The notes under the pieces are model-generated. The model was given only the letters and a program-made list of their open reading frames with translations, searched no databases and was not told the origin of the DNA. Made by a program: the position numbers and the translations under genes. 64,000 nucleotides of DNA from Microbacterium sp. USTB-Y (GTDB taxonomy: Bacteria; Actinomycetota; Actinomycetes; Actinomycetales; Microbacteriaceae): contig NZ_JAGMTU010000008.1 of assembly GCF_023703415.1 (NCBI RefSeq), positions 56,773 through 120,772 on the forward strand, given 5' to 3'. This document shows positions 50,301 through 58,579 of this stretch, one piece after another (position 1 is the stretch's first letter; every line of letters starts with the position of its first letter).

Positions 50301-51278
50301 ATGTCCTGGCTTGTCACCGGCGGCGCCGGCTACATCGGATCGCACGTCGTGCGCGCGCTGGCGCAGGCCGGCCTCGTGCCGGTCGTCCTGGACGACCTGT
50401 CCAGCGGCATGGCCTCGTTCGTGCCCGAGGGCGTCGCCTTGGTGCAGGGCAGCATCCTCGACCGCGAGCTGGTCGAGCGAACACTGCGCGAGCACGAGGT
50501 GCAGGGCGTGATCCACGTCGCCGGCTTCAAGTACGCCGGCGTCTCGGTGCAGCGGCCGCTGCACACCTATGCGCAGAACGTCGAGGGCACCCGGGTGGTC
50601 CTCGAGGCCATGGCCGCGGCCGGGGTCGACAAGATCGTGTTCTCCTCGTCCGCCGCGGTGTTCGGCACGCCCGACGTGCCGCTCGTCATCGAGGAGACCG
50701 AGAAGCGCCCGGCGAGCCCGTACGGGGAGTCGAAGCTCATCGGCGAGTGGCTGCTGCGCGACCAGGCGATCGCGACGGCCGGATCCGAGAAGCCGCTCGC
50801 GCACACCTCGCTGCGCTACTTCAACGTCGTCGGATCCGCGGATCCGTCGGTCTACGACGTGAGCCCGCACAACCTCTTCCCGATCGTCTTCGAGAAGCTC
50901 CTCGCAGGCGGGACCCCGCGCATCAACGGCGACGACTACGCCACGGCGGACGGCACGAACGTGCGCGACTACGTGCACGTCGGCGACATCGCCCTGGCCC
51001 ACGTCGCCGCCGCCCAGCGGATGATCGCGGGCGAGCCGATCGAGGCCGCCTACAACCTCGGCTCCGGCGACGGCCTCTCGGTGCGCCAGATCATGGATGC
51101 GATGGCGCGGGTGACCGGCATCGCCTTCACGCCCGAGATCGGGCCGCGCCGCCCGGGCGACCCCGACCGGATCGTCGCGACCGGGCAGCGCGCCGCGCGA
51201 GACCTGGACTGGCGGATGCGGCACACGGTCGACGAGATGGTCCGCTCCGGCTGGGAGGCCCGCCGCGCCGCGGGCTGA
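50301..51278 (+). CDS. galE: UDP-glucose 4-epimerase
   Basis: A 325-residue short-chain dehydrogenase-type epimerase. NAD+ binding TGGAGYIGSH at the N-terminus, catalytic YGESK (YxxxK), FSSSAAVFG with the active Ser, and the FNVVGSADPS and TADGTNVRDYVHV substrate-binding segments identify GalE. AAGGAG lies 4 nt before the ATG. It follows galK by 149 bp and may have its own promoter. It completes the Leloir pathway, returning UDP-galactose to UDP-glucose. Confidence 0.96.
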   Translation: MSWLVTGGAGYIGSHVVRALAQAGLVPVVLDDLSSGMASFVPEGVALVQGSILDRELVERTLREHEVQGVIHVAGFKYAGVSVQRPLHTYAQNVEGTRVVLEAMAAAGVDKIVFSSSAAVFGTPDVPLVIEETEKRPASPYGESKLIGEWLLRDQAIATAGSEKPLAHTSLRYFNVVGSADPSVYDVSPHNLFPIVFEKLLAGGTPRINGDDYATADGTNVRDYVHVGDIALAHVAAAQRMIAGEPIEAAYNLGSGDGLSVRQIMDAMARVTGIAFTPEIGPRRPGDPDRIVATGQRAARDLDWRMRHTVDEMVRSGWEARRAAG

Positions 51279-51380
51279 GCCTCGGCTCCTCCCGCCGAGC
51301 ACACGGCTCGCTGCCGAGCGCACGGCTGGTCGGCGCCGGGATGCCGTGCACTCGACAGGATCCGGTGCACTCGCCGATCC

Positions 51381-51545
51381 CGGGGTCGTCGAGCGAGCCC
51401 GGCCGAAGGCCGCGCGAGACGAGATGCCGCCCGTTCACGAGAGCGCCGCGTTTCGTCTCGGTCGCCTGCGGCGTCCTCGCTCAACGACCCCGAATGTCTC
51501 GGCTCAACGACCCCGATTGTCTTGGCTCAACGACCCCGAAAGGGG
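51381..51545. repeat. Family-1 palindromic element with 23-bp tandem arm copies
   Basis: GGGGTCGTCGAGCGAG and CGCGAGACGAGATG on the left pair with GCGTTTCGTCTCGG and CTCGCTCAACGACCCCGA on the right. The last arm is then repeated three times at 23-24 bp steps (GGCTCAACGACCCCGA). It lies between convergent galE and the GH3 gene, within a 282-bp gap that has no gene. Confidence 0.88.
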
Positions 51546-51560
51546 TTCACGCGCCGGGAG

Positions 51561-53825
51561 TCAGCCCTGGGGTGCGTTGGCCGCGGCGATCAGCTGGTCG
51601 ACGCCCGCACGGTCCAGCCCCCAGCCGAAGGAGGGGAGCCGGCCGATCGGGAACGAGCCCATCATCTTCTCCATGGCCTCACCCGACAGGACGCCATCGC
51701 CCTCTCCGAGCTGCGCCTGGATCGCCGCGAAGGTGCTCGCGATCATCGGCCCCGCGATCGGGTGGGCGAAGACGGCGGCGAGCGTGGACTCGGGCGTGAG
51801 CGGCACGACGACCGTGTCGCCGCCGACCTCGACGAGGGCGGATCCGCGCAGGTCTCGGCTCGATGCCCCGACCTCGACGCGATAGGCGCCGCCCTCGACG
51901 ACGAAGCGGTCGACGCGGATGTCCCAGTACGCGAGGTCCTCGCGGCGCACGGTCAGCACGACGTCCGCCGTGGCGCCCGCGGCGATCTCGACCGAGGCGA
52001 ACGCCTTGAGCTCGCGGGGAGCGCGCTCGACCGCCGACGCCACAGGGGCGACGTAGACCTGCACGACCTCACGGCCGTCGCGGGATCCGGTGTTCGTCAC
52101 GGGGACGGTCACCTCGATGTCGCCGGACGCCGCGACGACCGCGGAGACCGCGCCGTAGGAGAACGCGGAGTACGACAGGCCGTGGCCGAACGGGAAGGTC
52201 ACCGCGATGTCGCGGGCGTCGTACCAGCGGTAGCCGACGAGGATCCCCTCGCCGTAGCGGACATGCCCGTTCGAGCCGGGGAAGTTGCCGAACGCCGGGG
52301 TGTCCTCGATGCGGTGCGGGATCGTCTCGGCGAGGCGGCCGGAGGGGTTCACCGCGCCGAGCAGCACGTCGACGGTGGCGGATCCGCCGGCCTGGCCGAG
52401 GAGCCACGCCTCCAGGATCGCCGGCACGCGGTCGGCGAACGGCAGTGCGACGACCGCGCCGTTCGAGAGCACCACGACGGTCCGCGGGTTCGCGGCCACG
52501 ACGGCGTCGAGCAGCGCGAGCTGGTGCGCGGCCAGGTCGATGTGCTCGCGGTCGAAGCCTTCGGACTCCTCAGCGTCGGTGAGACCGAGGAAGACCACGG
52601 CCACGTCGCGGGACGCGGCGAGCGCGACCGCCTCGTCGCGGAGGGCGTCCTGCCCCGGCGCTGCCGGGTCGAAGGCGAAGCCCGGCGCGAAGGCGACGTG
52701 GTCGCCCAGCTCCGCGGTCAGCGCGTCGAGCGCGGAGTCCACCCGGGTGGGGTTGATGTGGGAGGATCCGCCGCCCTGGTAGCGCGGGGTGCGGGCGAAC
52801 TCGCCGATGAGCGCCACCGTGGCCGACGGCGCGAGCGGAAGCAGGGGCGCCCCTTCGACGGGCTCGTTGCGCAGCAGCACGATCGAGCGCCCGGCGACCT
52901 CACGGGCGAGCGCGTGGTGCGCCTCCACGTCGAGCGGACCGGCGACGGCGGGGCTGGCCTGGGCGAGGCCGACGAGGTCGAGCACGCGTCCGGCGGACGC
53001 ATCGAGCGCCGAGGCCACGGCCGGGTCGGAGTCCGCGGCGAGCGCGACCGCACGATCGGGCGCGCCGTCGCCACCGGGCATCTCCAGGTCGAGCCCGGCG
53101 ACGAGCGCGGCGACGCGGTCGTTCACCGCACCCCAGTCGGAGACGACGAGCCCGTCGAAGCCCCACTCGTCCCGCAGCACCTGGGTGAGCAGCCAGGGAT
53201 CCTGGGACGCGTAGACGCCGTTGATCTTGTTGTACGAGCACATCACGGTCCACGGCTGCGCGTCCTTGACGACGCGCTCGAAGCCGCGCAGGTAGATCTC
53301 GCGGAGCGGGCGGGGATCGACGTCGCTCGACGCGGTCATCCGCTCGAACTCCTGGTTGTTGGCGGCGAAGTGCTTGAGCGAGCTGCCGACTCCCTGCGAC
53401 TGGATGCCCTTCACGAGGCCGGCGCCGATCACGCCCGAGACGATCGGGTCCTCCGACACGTACTCGAAGTTGCGCCCGCAGAGCGGCGAGCGCTTGATGT
53501 TGATGCCGGGGCCGAGGATGACGGCGACGTCCTCGATGGCCGACTCGACGCCCAGGGCGACGCCGACGCGCTCGGCGAGAGCGGGATCGAAGGAGGACCC
53601 GAGGCCGGACGCGGGCGGGAAGCAGGTGGCGGGAACGCTGTTGCCGAGGCCCAGGTGGTCGCTCTCGGCCGCCTGCTTGCGCAGGCCGTGCGGGCCGTCG
53701 GTGACCATGATCGACGGCACGCCGATCCGATCGATCGCCTTGAGCGTCCAGAAGTCCTTGCCGCTGGTCAGCGACGCCTTCTCCTCGTTGCTCAGCTCGG
53801 AAAGGTGGTCTCGGGGCGTGGTCAT
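51561..53825 (-). CDS. Glycoside hydrolase family 3 beta-glucosidase
   Basis: A 754-residue GH3 enzyme. The (alpha/beta)8 domain carries KHF (151-153) and the nucleophile D230 in GLVVSDWGAV; the (alpha/beta)6-sandwich domain has YQGGGSSHINP and FLGLTDAEESEGFDRE with the likely acid/base region; and a C-terminal fibronectin-III-like domain runs from about 560. There is no signal peptide, so it is cytoplasmic and would act on imported beta-glucosides or similar. AAGGAG precedes the ATG. It is divergent from a TetR regulator, which probably represses it. The roughly 100-residue tail after the Fn3 domain (ESTLAAVFAHPIAG to AAANAPQG) is a helical extension seen in some actinobacterial members. Confidence 0.94.
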   Translation of the reverse strand: MTTPRDHLSELSNEEKASLTSGKDFWTLKAIDRIGVPSIMVTDGPHGLRKQAAESDHLGLGNSVPATCFPPASGLGSSFDPALAERVGVALGVESAIEDVAVILGPGINIKRSPLCGRNFEYVSEDPIVSGVIGAGLVKGIQSQGVGSSLKHFAANNQEFERMTASSDVDPRPLREIYLRGFERVVKDAQPWTVMCSYNKINGVYASQDPWLLTQVLRDEWGFDGLVVSDWGAVNDRVAALVAGLDLEMPGGDGAPDRAVALAADSDPAVASALDASAGRVLDLVGLAQASPAVAGPLDVEAHHALAREVAGRSIVLLRNEPVEGAPLLPLAPSATVALIGEFARTPRYQGGGSSHINPTRVDSALDALTAELGDHVAFAPGFAFDPAAPGQDALRDEAVALAASRDVAVVFLGLTDAEESEGFDREHIDLAAHQLALLDAVVAANPRTVVVLSNGAVVALPFADRVPAILEAWLLGQAGGSATVDVLLGAVNPSGRLAETIPHRIEDTPAFGNFPGSNGHVRYGEGILVGYRWYDARDIAVTFPFGHGLSYSAFSYGAVSAVVAASGDIEVTVPVTNTGSRDGREVVQVYVAPVASAVERAPRELKAFASVEIAAGATADVVLTVRREDLAYWDIRVDRFVVEGGAYRVEVGASSRDLRGSALVEVGGDTVVVPLTPESTLAAVFAHPIAGPMIASTFAAIQAQLGEGDGVLSGEAMEKMMGSFPIGRLPSFGWGLDRAGVDQLIAAANAPQG

Positions 53826-53890
53826 GTCGACTCCTTCGTGGACGACTCTCGGGTGACGGGCAGGGCCAGTCGATCAGGTTGTGCGATAAA

Positions 53891-53910
53891 AAGCAAGCGT
53901 TACTCGGTTT
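53891..53910. promoter_or_regulatory. Candidate TetR operator between the GH3 and TetR 1 genes
   Basis: AAGCAAGCGTTACTCGGTTT lies in an AT-rich patch in the 125-bp divergent gap. The core AGCGTT then GGTTT recurs on the opposite strand upstream of the second TetR gene (57799-57816). Imperfect outer symmetry AAAA/TTTT. Confidence 0.35.
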
Positions 53911-53937
53911 TAAGCGGGTGCGGATCCGATCCGGCGA

Positions 53938-53943
53938 TAGTCT
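53938..53943 (+). promoter_or_regulatory. -10 box for leaderless TetR 1 mRNA
   Basis: TAGTCT, 7 nt before the ATG at 53951, without a Shine-Dalgarno. Confidence 0.5.
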
Positions 53944-53950
53944 CGGGACC

Positions 53951-54565
53951 ATGGCACGACGTGGTTCGTACGCGAAAGGGATCGCGAAGCGGGAGGAGAT
54001 CCTGCGCACCGCCCTGTCCGTGATCGCCCGGGAGGGCTACCACGGCGCCTCGGTGAAGGAGCTCGCCGAGGCCGTCGGGCTGAGCCAGGCGGGCCTGCTG
54101 CACTACTTCGACAGCAAGGACGAGCTGTTCGTCGAGATCCTGCGCACCCGCGATGAGGTCGACCTGGCCGGCCATGCGGAAGCGGTGGAGGCCGCCGACC
54201 TCAACGACCTCCGCGAGGGGTACCTCGACATCGTGCAGCACAACGCCCGCGTGCCGGGGCTCGTCGAGCTGTTCACCCGCCTCGCCGCCGATGCCGCGGA
54301 CCCCGAGCATCCGTCCCGCGCCTTCTTCGAGGAGCGGAGCACGGCGTTGCGCGACCGCTGGGCCGGGACCATCGCCGAGGCCCAGGCCGCAGGGCGGATC
54401 CGCCCAGGGCTGGACCCCGCGCTCGCGGCCCGGCTGCTGCAGGCGGTGTCCGACGGGGCCCAGATGCAGCTGCTGGTCGAGCCCGAGCTCGACATGACGA
54501 CCCTCATCGACGCGCTCTTCGACCTCATGCAGGCAACCGGATCCGAGACCCCCCGGGGCCGTTGA
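53951..54565 (+). CDS. TetR-family transcriptional regulator (1)
   Basis: A 204-residue repressor with N-terminal HTH (KREEILRTALSVIAREGYHGASVKELAEAVGLSQAGLLHYF, about 12-52) and a helical ligand domain. It is closely related to TetR 2 at 57877: both begin MA(R/K)RG(S/A)YAKG and share the GLLHYF recognition helix and the RVPGLVELFT-like segment. It is divergent from the GH3 gene and is probably its repressor, with a sugar or glycoside as the inducer. It seems to be translated from a leaderless mRNA. Confidence 0.92.
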   Translation: MARRGSYAKGIAKREEILRTALSVIAREGYHGASVKELAEAVGLSQAGLLHYFDSKDELFVEILRTRDEVDLAGHAEAVEAADLNDLREGYLDIVQHNARVPGLVELFTRLAADAADPEHPSRAFFEERSTALRDRWAGTIAEAQAAGRIRPGLDPALAARLLQAVSDGAQMQLLVEPELDMTTLIDALFDLMQATGSETPRGR

Positions 54566-54592
54566 CCCCCCGGGGGCGTTGACCCCCCCGGG

Positions 54593-54797
54593 GGGCGTTG
54601 AGCGAGCGCCGAGCGCCAGCGAGGAGCGAGACGAAACGTCGCGCCCTCGCGAGAGCACCGCGTTTCGTCTCGCTCGCTTTCGCGTGCTCGCTCAACGACC
54701 CCGAAGGGGCACCCGGCGGCGGCGCGGCCGCCCGGCGATCTCGCCGGTGAGCGCGTTTCGTCTCGCGCGGCCTTCGGCCGCGCTCGCTCAACGACCG
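54593..54797. repeat. Family-1 palindromic elements overlapping the esterase stop codon
   Basis: One complete element (GGCGTTGAGCGAGCG to GCTCGCTCAACGACCCC, 54593-54702) is followed by an extra half (GCGTTTCGTCTCGCGCGG and CGCTCGCTCAACGACC, 54753-54797) with a GGCC-TTC-GGCC hairpin between. The second half contains the TGA stop (54788-54790) of the carboxylesterase gene. It lies between the convergent TetR 1 and esterase 1 genes. Confidence 0.88.
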
Positions 54798-56329
54798 GCG
54801 GTGAACAGCGGCCGCACCGAGGCGTAGGCGTCGCGCTGCTCGCGGGAGGGCGTGTCGAACACGCGGGCGATCCCGTCGCGGTCGTGGCGCGTCCACCCCG
54901 GATCCCCGTTCGCGATGAACGCGACCGCGGCCCCGTGCAGCTCTTCGGCGAGCGCCTGCGGCGGATTCGGGCCGGCCAGCGGCACCATCGCAGGACCGTC
55001 CAGGCAGTCGAAGAAGAACGGCAGGTCGAGGCAGTGCTCGGCGAACCCGAAGGTGCCGGACGGCCACGAGAACCGGTAGACCCAGGTGGGCGCGGCACCG
55101 CGGTCGGCGACGATGCGCAGGATCGCGACCCGGAACATCCTGTCGGTCAGCACGCGTCCGGCGAGGCGCGCCTTGCCCTTCGCCACCACATCGGCGTTCG
55201 CGGCGAGGTAGCGCTTGCGCGCCTCCTTCGGCACGCCGAGCTTGCCGAGCAGCAGGCCCGTCGGCACCCAGCGCAGCTTCTTCTCCGCGCCGGCCATCGC
55301 CATGGTGAACTCGTCGTCCGTCGCGCCGAGCACGAGGGGCTTGTCGGATCCGACTCCGGCGCGGAACGACTCGGGCGTCGGGCGCAGGATGAGGTCGCCG
55401 TCGACGGACGGGCCGAGCGGCAGCCCGTTCTCGACGACGTCGCTCATGTCGCCGCCGTCGAACGCGGTGAGCTTCTTCTGCACCTCGAGGATCCGCTCCT
55501 CGCTCAGCGCGCCGAGGCCCTCCCGGGTCGGGGCGACGCCGAGCTCGGCGGCCAGACGGCGGCCGAACTCCTCCGATCGCGCGGCCGACACGTCCGCGAG
55601 CGCGCCGGAGATCGCGTAGACGCCGTGGAAGAGATGCTGCGCCGTCTCCATGCCGAGCAGGGTCATCACCGCGCCGCCGCCGGCGGACTGCCCGGCGATC
55701 GTGACCCGGGCGGGGTCGCCGCCGAATGCGCCGATGTTGCGCTGCACCCACTCGAGGGCCAGCAGCCAGTCGCGCACGCCGCGGTTCGACGGGGCGTCCT
55801 CGATCCAGCCGAAGCCGTCGAAGCCGAGGCGGTACGAGAGGGTCACGGTCACGACGCCGTCACGGTTGAAGTTGCGCCCGTCATACCAGGGGCTGGCCGG
55901 GGATCCGGCGAAGTAGCCGCCGCCATGGATGTAGACGAGCACGGGCATGCCCGCGCCGTCGGCGTCGCCGCCGGCCGGGATCGTCGGCGTGTAGACGTTC
56001 ACGGTGAGCGTGGAATCGCCCTCCACGCTCGGCTCGGGGATGAGCGTCACCCCGGGGTCGCCGCGCTGCGCCGTCGCGCCGAACGCCGCGGCGTCGAAGA
56101 CGCCCTCCCACGGCGTCTTCGGCACCGGGGCCGCGAAGCGGAGCTCGCCGACGGGCGCCTCCGCGAAGGGGATCCCGAGGAACGCCGCGGAGCGCAGGTT
56201 TCCGCGGGCGCCGGATCCGGGCGGGGTGGTGTCGCGCCAGCGTCCGCGGACGACGCCTTCCGCGATCCGCACCTCGGGCTGTGCGAGTGCGGCGTCCGCC
56301 GTCGCGGGCGAGGTCTGGGTGTTCTCCAT
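54788..56329 (-). CDS. Type-B carboxylesterase (1)
   Basis: A 513-residue carboxylesterase/lipase of the alpha/beta-hydrolase fold. The oxyanion hole is YIHGGGY, the nucleophile S215 lies in GQSAGGGA (Gln in place of the usual Glu), the acidic member is in GATDDEFT and the His is near EHCLDLPF. It hydrolyses ester bonds; the substrate is unknown. The start is taken at MENTQ because AAAGGA lies 6 nt before it, not the ATG five codons upstream. It follows the MFS gene by 75 bp in one operon and is about half identical by eye to esterase 2 at 58580. Its final codons and stop come from a family-1 repeat. Confidence 0.92.
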   Translation of the reverse strand: MENTQTSPATADAALAQPEVRIAEGVVRGRWRDTTPPGSGARGNLRSAAFLGIPFAEAPVGELRFAAPVPKTPWEGVFDAAAFGATAQRGDPGVTLIPEPSVEGDSTLTVNVYTPTIPAGGDADGAGMPVLVYIHGGGYFAGSPASPWYDGRNFNRDGVVTVTLSYRLGFDGFGWIEDAPSNRGVRDWLLALEWVQRNIGAFGGDPARVTIAGQSAGGGAVMTLLGMETAQHLFHGVYAISGALADVSAARSEEFGRRLAAELGVAPTREGLGALSEERILEVQKKLTAFDGGDMSDVVENGLPLGPSVDGDLILRPTPESFRAGVGSDKPLVLGATDDEFTMAMAGAEKKLRWVPTGLLLGKLGVPKEARKRYLAANADVVAKGKARLAGRVLTDRMFRVAILRIVADRGAAPTWVYRFSWPSGTFGFAEHCLDLPFFFDCLDGPAMVPLAGPNPPQALAEELHGAAVAFIANGDPGWTRHDRDGIARVFDTPSREQRDAYASVRPLFTAGR

Positions 56330-56404
56330 GGGAGTTCCTTTCATGCAGGACGGTGGCTCCCCGCGGCGGACCGGATCCGATCCGGCCGCGGGGAGGGCGG
56401 GCTT

Positions 56405-57712
56405 CTATCTCACGGACTTGATCGGCGCGATGGCGACGGCGCCGAGGACGGCGAACACGATCGCGAAGACGAACAGCACCGGATAGCCGCCGAGGGATCC
56501 GATGATGACCGCGGCGATCGGCGCGCTCAGCGCCTGCGGGATGTTGGTCGCGACGTTGAGGATGCCGAGGTCCTTACCCGCCGAGGTGCCCTCGTTCGGC
56601 AGCACCTCCGTCATGAGAGCGGCATCCACCGACATGTAGAGACCGAAGCCGACGCCGTTGACGATGCTCATGATGATCATGCCGGTCATGCTCGGCATGA
56701 TCAGCGGGAAGGCGAGCCCCACGGCCATCACGACCGTGGCGACGTAGATGAACACCTTGCGGCGTCCCACCTTGTCGCTCCACCAGCCGGAGAGCGCGAT
56801 GGCGATCAGCGTGGGGACGAACGCCACGAGCGTCAGGGTCATCACGGCGCCCTGGGCCTGCTGCAGCGGCAGCCTGATGTAGTCGGTCAGGATGTACAGC
56901 TGATACGCCGAGACGACGAAGTAGCCGAGGATCAGCAGGAAGCGGCCGGTGAACGCCCAGAAGAAGTCGGGGTGCTTGCGGGGGTTGATCCAGAAGCCCC
57001 GGAAGAACGCGCCCCAGCGGAACGGCTCGACCTCCGCGTGCTTCGAGGACCAGTCCTTGTTGACCACCGCGAAGAGGACGGTGACCACGATCACCGCGAT
57101 GCCGAAGACCGAGTAGCCGAGCCCCAGCTGCCCTCCGAGACCGACCGCGAGCATCACTCCGACCGTCATGCCGAGCTGCGTGCCGAGACCGATCATGGCG
57201 CTCGCTCCGCCGCGCTTCGCCCGCGGGAACCGGTCGGCGGTGATGGTCGTGAGCGGAGCCTGAAGGAAGTTCAGCGCGACCTGGATCACCACCCAGAACC
57301 CGGTGATCCACATCAGGTCGGCGAGCGACCCCATGCCGAGCAGCAGGACGCCGCCCACCAGCGCGCCGAGCACCATCCACGGCACTCGCCGTCCGAACCG
57401 CGAACGGGTGCGGTCGCTGAGGGCACCCGCGATCGGCTGCGCGAACAGGGTGAAGACGAAGGAGGTCGTGGTGACGATCGCGAGGTTGGCGACCTTGTGC
57501 TTCTCATCGAGCAGCAGGATCTGCGTGGGCAGCAGGATCGCGATGAGTCCGCCATAGGTGGCGAACAGGGTCATCGAGGCGATGAGCAGGCTGGGCAGCA
57601 GCCGCTTGGTCGCCGGCGGGCTTGCGGCCGGCTCCCCCGCGGCGGGAGCGGCGGCCCGGATGAGACCGGTCGGGGCGATCTCCGCGGCGGGATCGGGAGG
57701 GGTGATGGTCAT
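56405..57712 (-). CDS. MFS transporter, GPH (glycoside-pentoside-hexuronide)-like
   Basis: A 435-residue transporter with 12 predicted helices after a cytoplasmic Pro/Ala-rich N-terminus of about 35 residues. The loop 2-3 motif reads SDRTRSRFGRRVPW, characteristic of the GPH group, and the mirrored loop 8-9 motif is GWWSDKVGRRKVF. It probably imports a glycoside or glycoside ester in symport with a cation. The start at 57712 has GAGGAG upstream; the upstream open frame crosses a palindromic operator. It is the first gene of an operon with esterase 1 and is divergent from TetR 2. Confidence 0.9.
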   Translation of the reverse strand: MTITPPDPAAEIAPTGLIRAAAPAAGEPAASPPATKRLLPSLLIASMTLFATYGGLIAILLPTQILLLDEKHKVANLAIVTTTSFVFTLFAQPIAGALSDRTRSRFGRRVPWMVLGALVGGVLLLGMGSLADLMWITGFWVVIQVALNFLQAPLTTITADRFPRAKRGGASAMIGLGTQLGMTVGVMLAVGLGGQLGLGYSVFGIAVIVVTVLFAVVNKDWSSKHAEVEPFRWGAFFRGFWINPRKHPDFFWAFTGRFLLILGYFVVSAYQLYILTDYIRLPLQQAQGAVMTLTLVAFVPTLIAIALSGWWSDKVGRRKVFIYVATVVMAVGLAFPLIMPSMTGMIIMSIVNGVGFGLYMSVDAALMTEVLPNEGTSAGKDLGILNVATNIPQALSAPIAAVIIGSLGGYPVLFVFAIVFAVLGAVAIAPIKSVR

Positions 57713-57749
57713 GGGATGGCTCCTCGTCGAGCGGATCGGGGCGGATCCA

Positions 57750-57772
57750 AATCCCGAACAAAGTTTGGGATT
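57750..57772. promoter_or_regulatory. Candidate operator upstream of the MFS-esterase operon
   Basis: A 23-bp palindrome with one mismatched pair: AATCCCgAAC, central AAA, then GTTtGGGATT. It lies 38 bp upstream of the MFS start in the divergent gap with TetR 2. A LacI-type or TetR-type site; owner unproven. Confidence 0.6.
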
Positions 57773-57864
57773 GGGATCCGACTCGTATTGTGACATCGAA
57801 ACCTGAACGCTGCAAGGGTTTGGGCCCATAAGCCGATGGCCGTTCGCGTTTCGGGACGGACGGA

Positions 57865-57870
57865 TATCCT
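57865..57870 (+). promoter_or_regulatory. -10 box for leaderless TetR 2 mRNA
   Basis: TATCCT, 6 nt before the ATG at 57877, without a Shine-Dalgarno. Confidence 0.55.
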
Positions 57871-57876
57871 GACTCC

Positions 57877-58443
57877 ATGGCGAAACGGGGGGCGTACGCG
57901 AAAGGCGTCGTGAAGCGCGAGGAGATCCTCGAGGCCGCGCTCGAGATCGTCGGCCGGCTCGGCTACCGCAACGCGTCGGTCCGTGAGATCGCCGACGCGG
58001 TGGGCCTCAGCCCGGCGGGCCTGCTGCACTACTTCGGCACCAAGGAGCAGCTCTTCGTCGAGATCCTGCGCGCCCGCGATCTGCGCGACACCGAGGGCGA
58101 CGACGATCGCGACTTCGTCGAGGCCTTCCTCGCCGTCGTGCGGCACAACCCCGAGGTGCCGGGTCTCGTGCAGCTCTACACCCAGGTGCAGGCCGAGGTC
58201 GCCGACCCCGACCACCCTGCGCGCGCCTTCTTCCTCGAGCGCACCGAGCGCGTGCACGCGGCCGCCCGCTCCGCGTTCCTCGAGGCGCAGGCACAGGGGC
58301 GCATCCGTGCCGACCTGGATCCGGAGTGGATCATCCGCGCCGGGCACGCGCTCGCCGACGGGCTGCAGAACGCCTGGATGCTGGATCCGACCATCGACAT
58401 GGCCGCCGACGTCGAGCAGTTCTTCGCCCTGCTGAAGCCCTGA
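57877..58443 (+). CDS. TetR-family transcriptional regulator (2)
   Basis: A 188-residue repressor paralogous to TetR 1, with [49 protein letters not shown] and a shorter C-terminal domain. It is divergent from the MFS-esterase 1 operon and upstream of esterase 2, so it probably regulates both sides. The related pair of TetR proteins and the paired esterases suggest that the whole module arose by duplication. Confidence 0.92.
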   Translation: MAKRGAYAKGVVKREEILEAALEIVGRLGYRNASVREIADAVGLSPAGLLHYFGTKEQLFVEILRARDLRDTEGDDDRDFVEAFLAVVRHNPEVPGLVQLYTQVQAEVADPDHPARAFFLERTERVHAAARSAFLEAQAQGRIRADLDPEWIIRAGHALADGLQNAWMLDPTIDMAADVEQFFALLKP

Positions 58444-58482
58444 GCCGGGCAGGTCGAGTCCGGTCGTCCTCGCACCCCGTTC

Positions 58483-58549
58483 CGAACTCCGTCGATCCGG
58501 GTGCGCGGAGGCTCGCGGTGGACGAGGCCGGCCGGATCGACGGAGTTCG
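58483..58549. repeat. Palindromic element of CGAACTCCGTCGATCCGG type
   Basis: A perfect 18-bp inverted repeat (58483-58500 with 58532-58549) with a 31-bp loop, between TetR 2 and esterase 2. Only copy of this type seen. It could attenuate read-through between the two genes. Confidence 0.88.
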
Positions 58550-58567
58550 ACACCGGAGACCGCCGGA

Positions 58568-58573
58568 TACGCT
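58568..58573 (+). promoter_or_regulatory. -10 box for leaderless esterase 2 mRNA
   Basis: TACGCT, 6 nt before the ATG at 58580, without a Shine-Dalgarno. Confidence 0.5.
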
Positions 58574-58579
58574 GATCCG

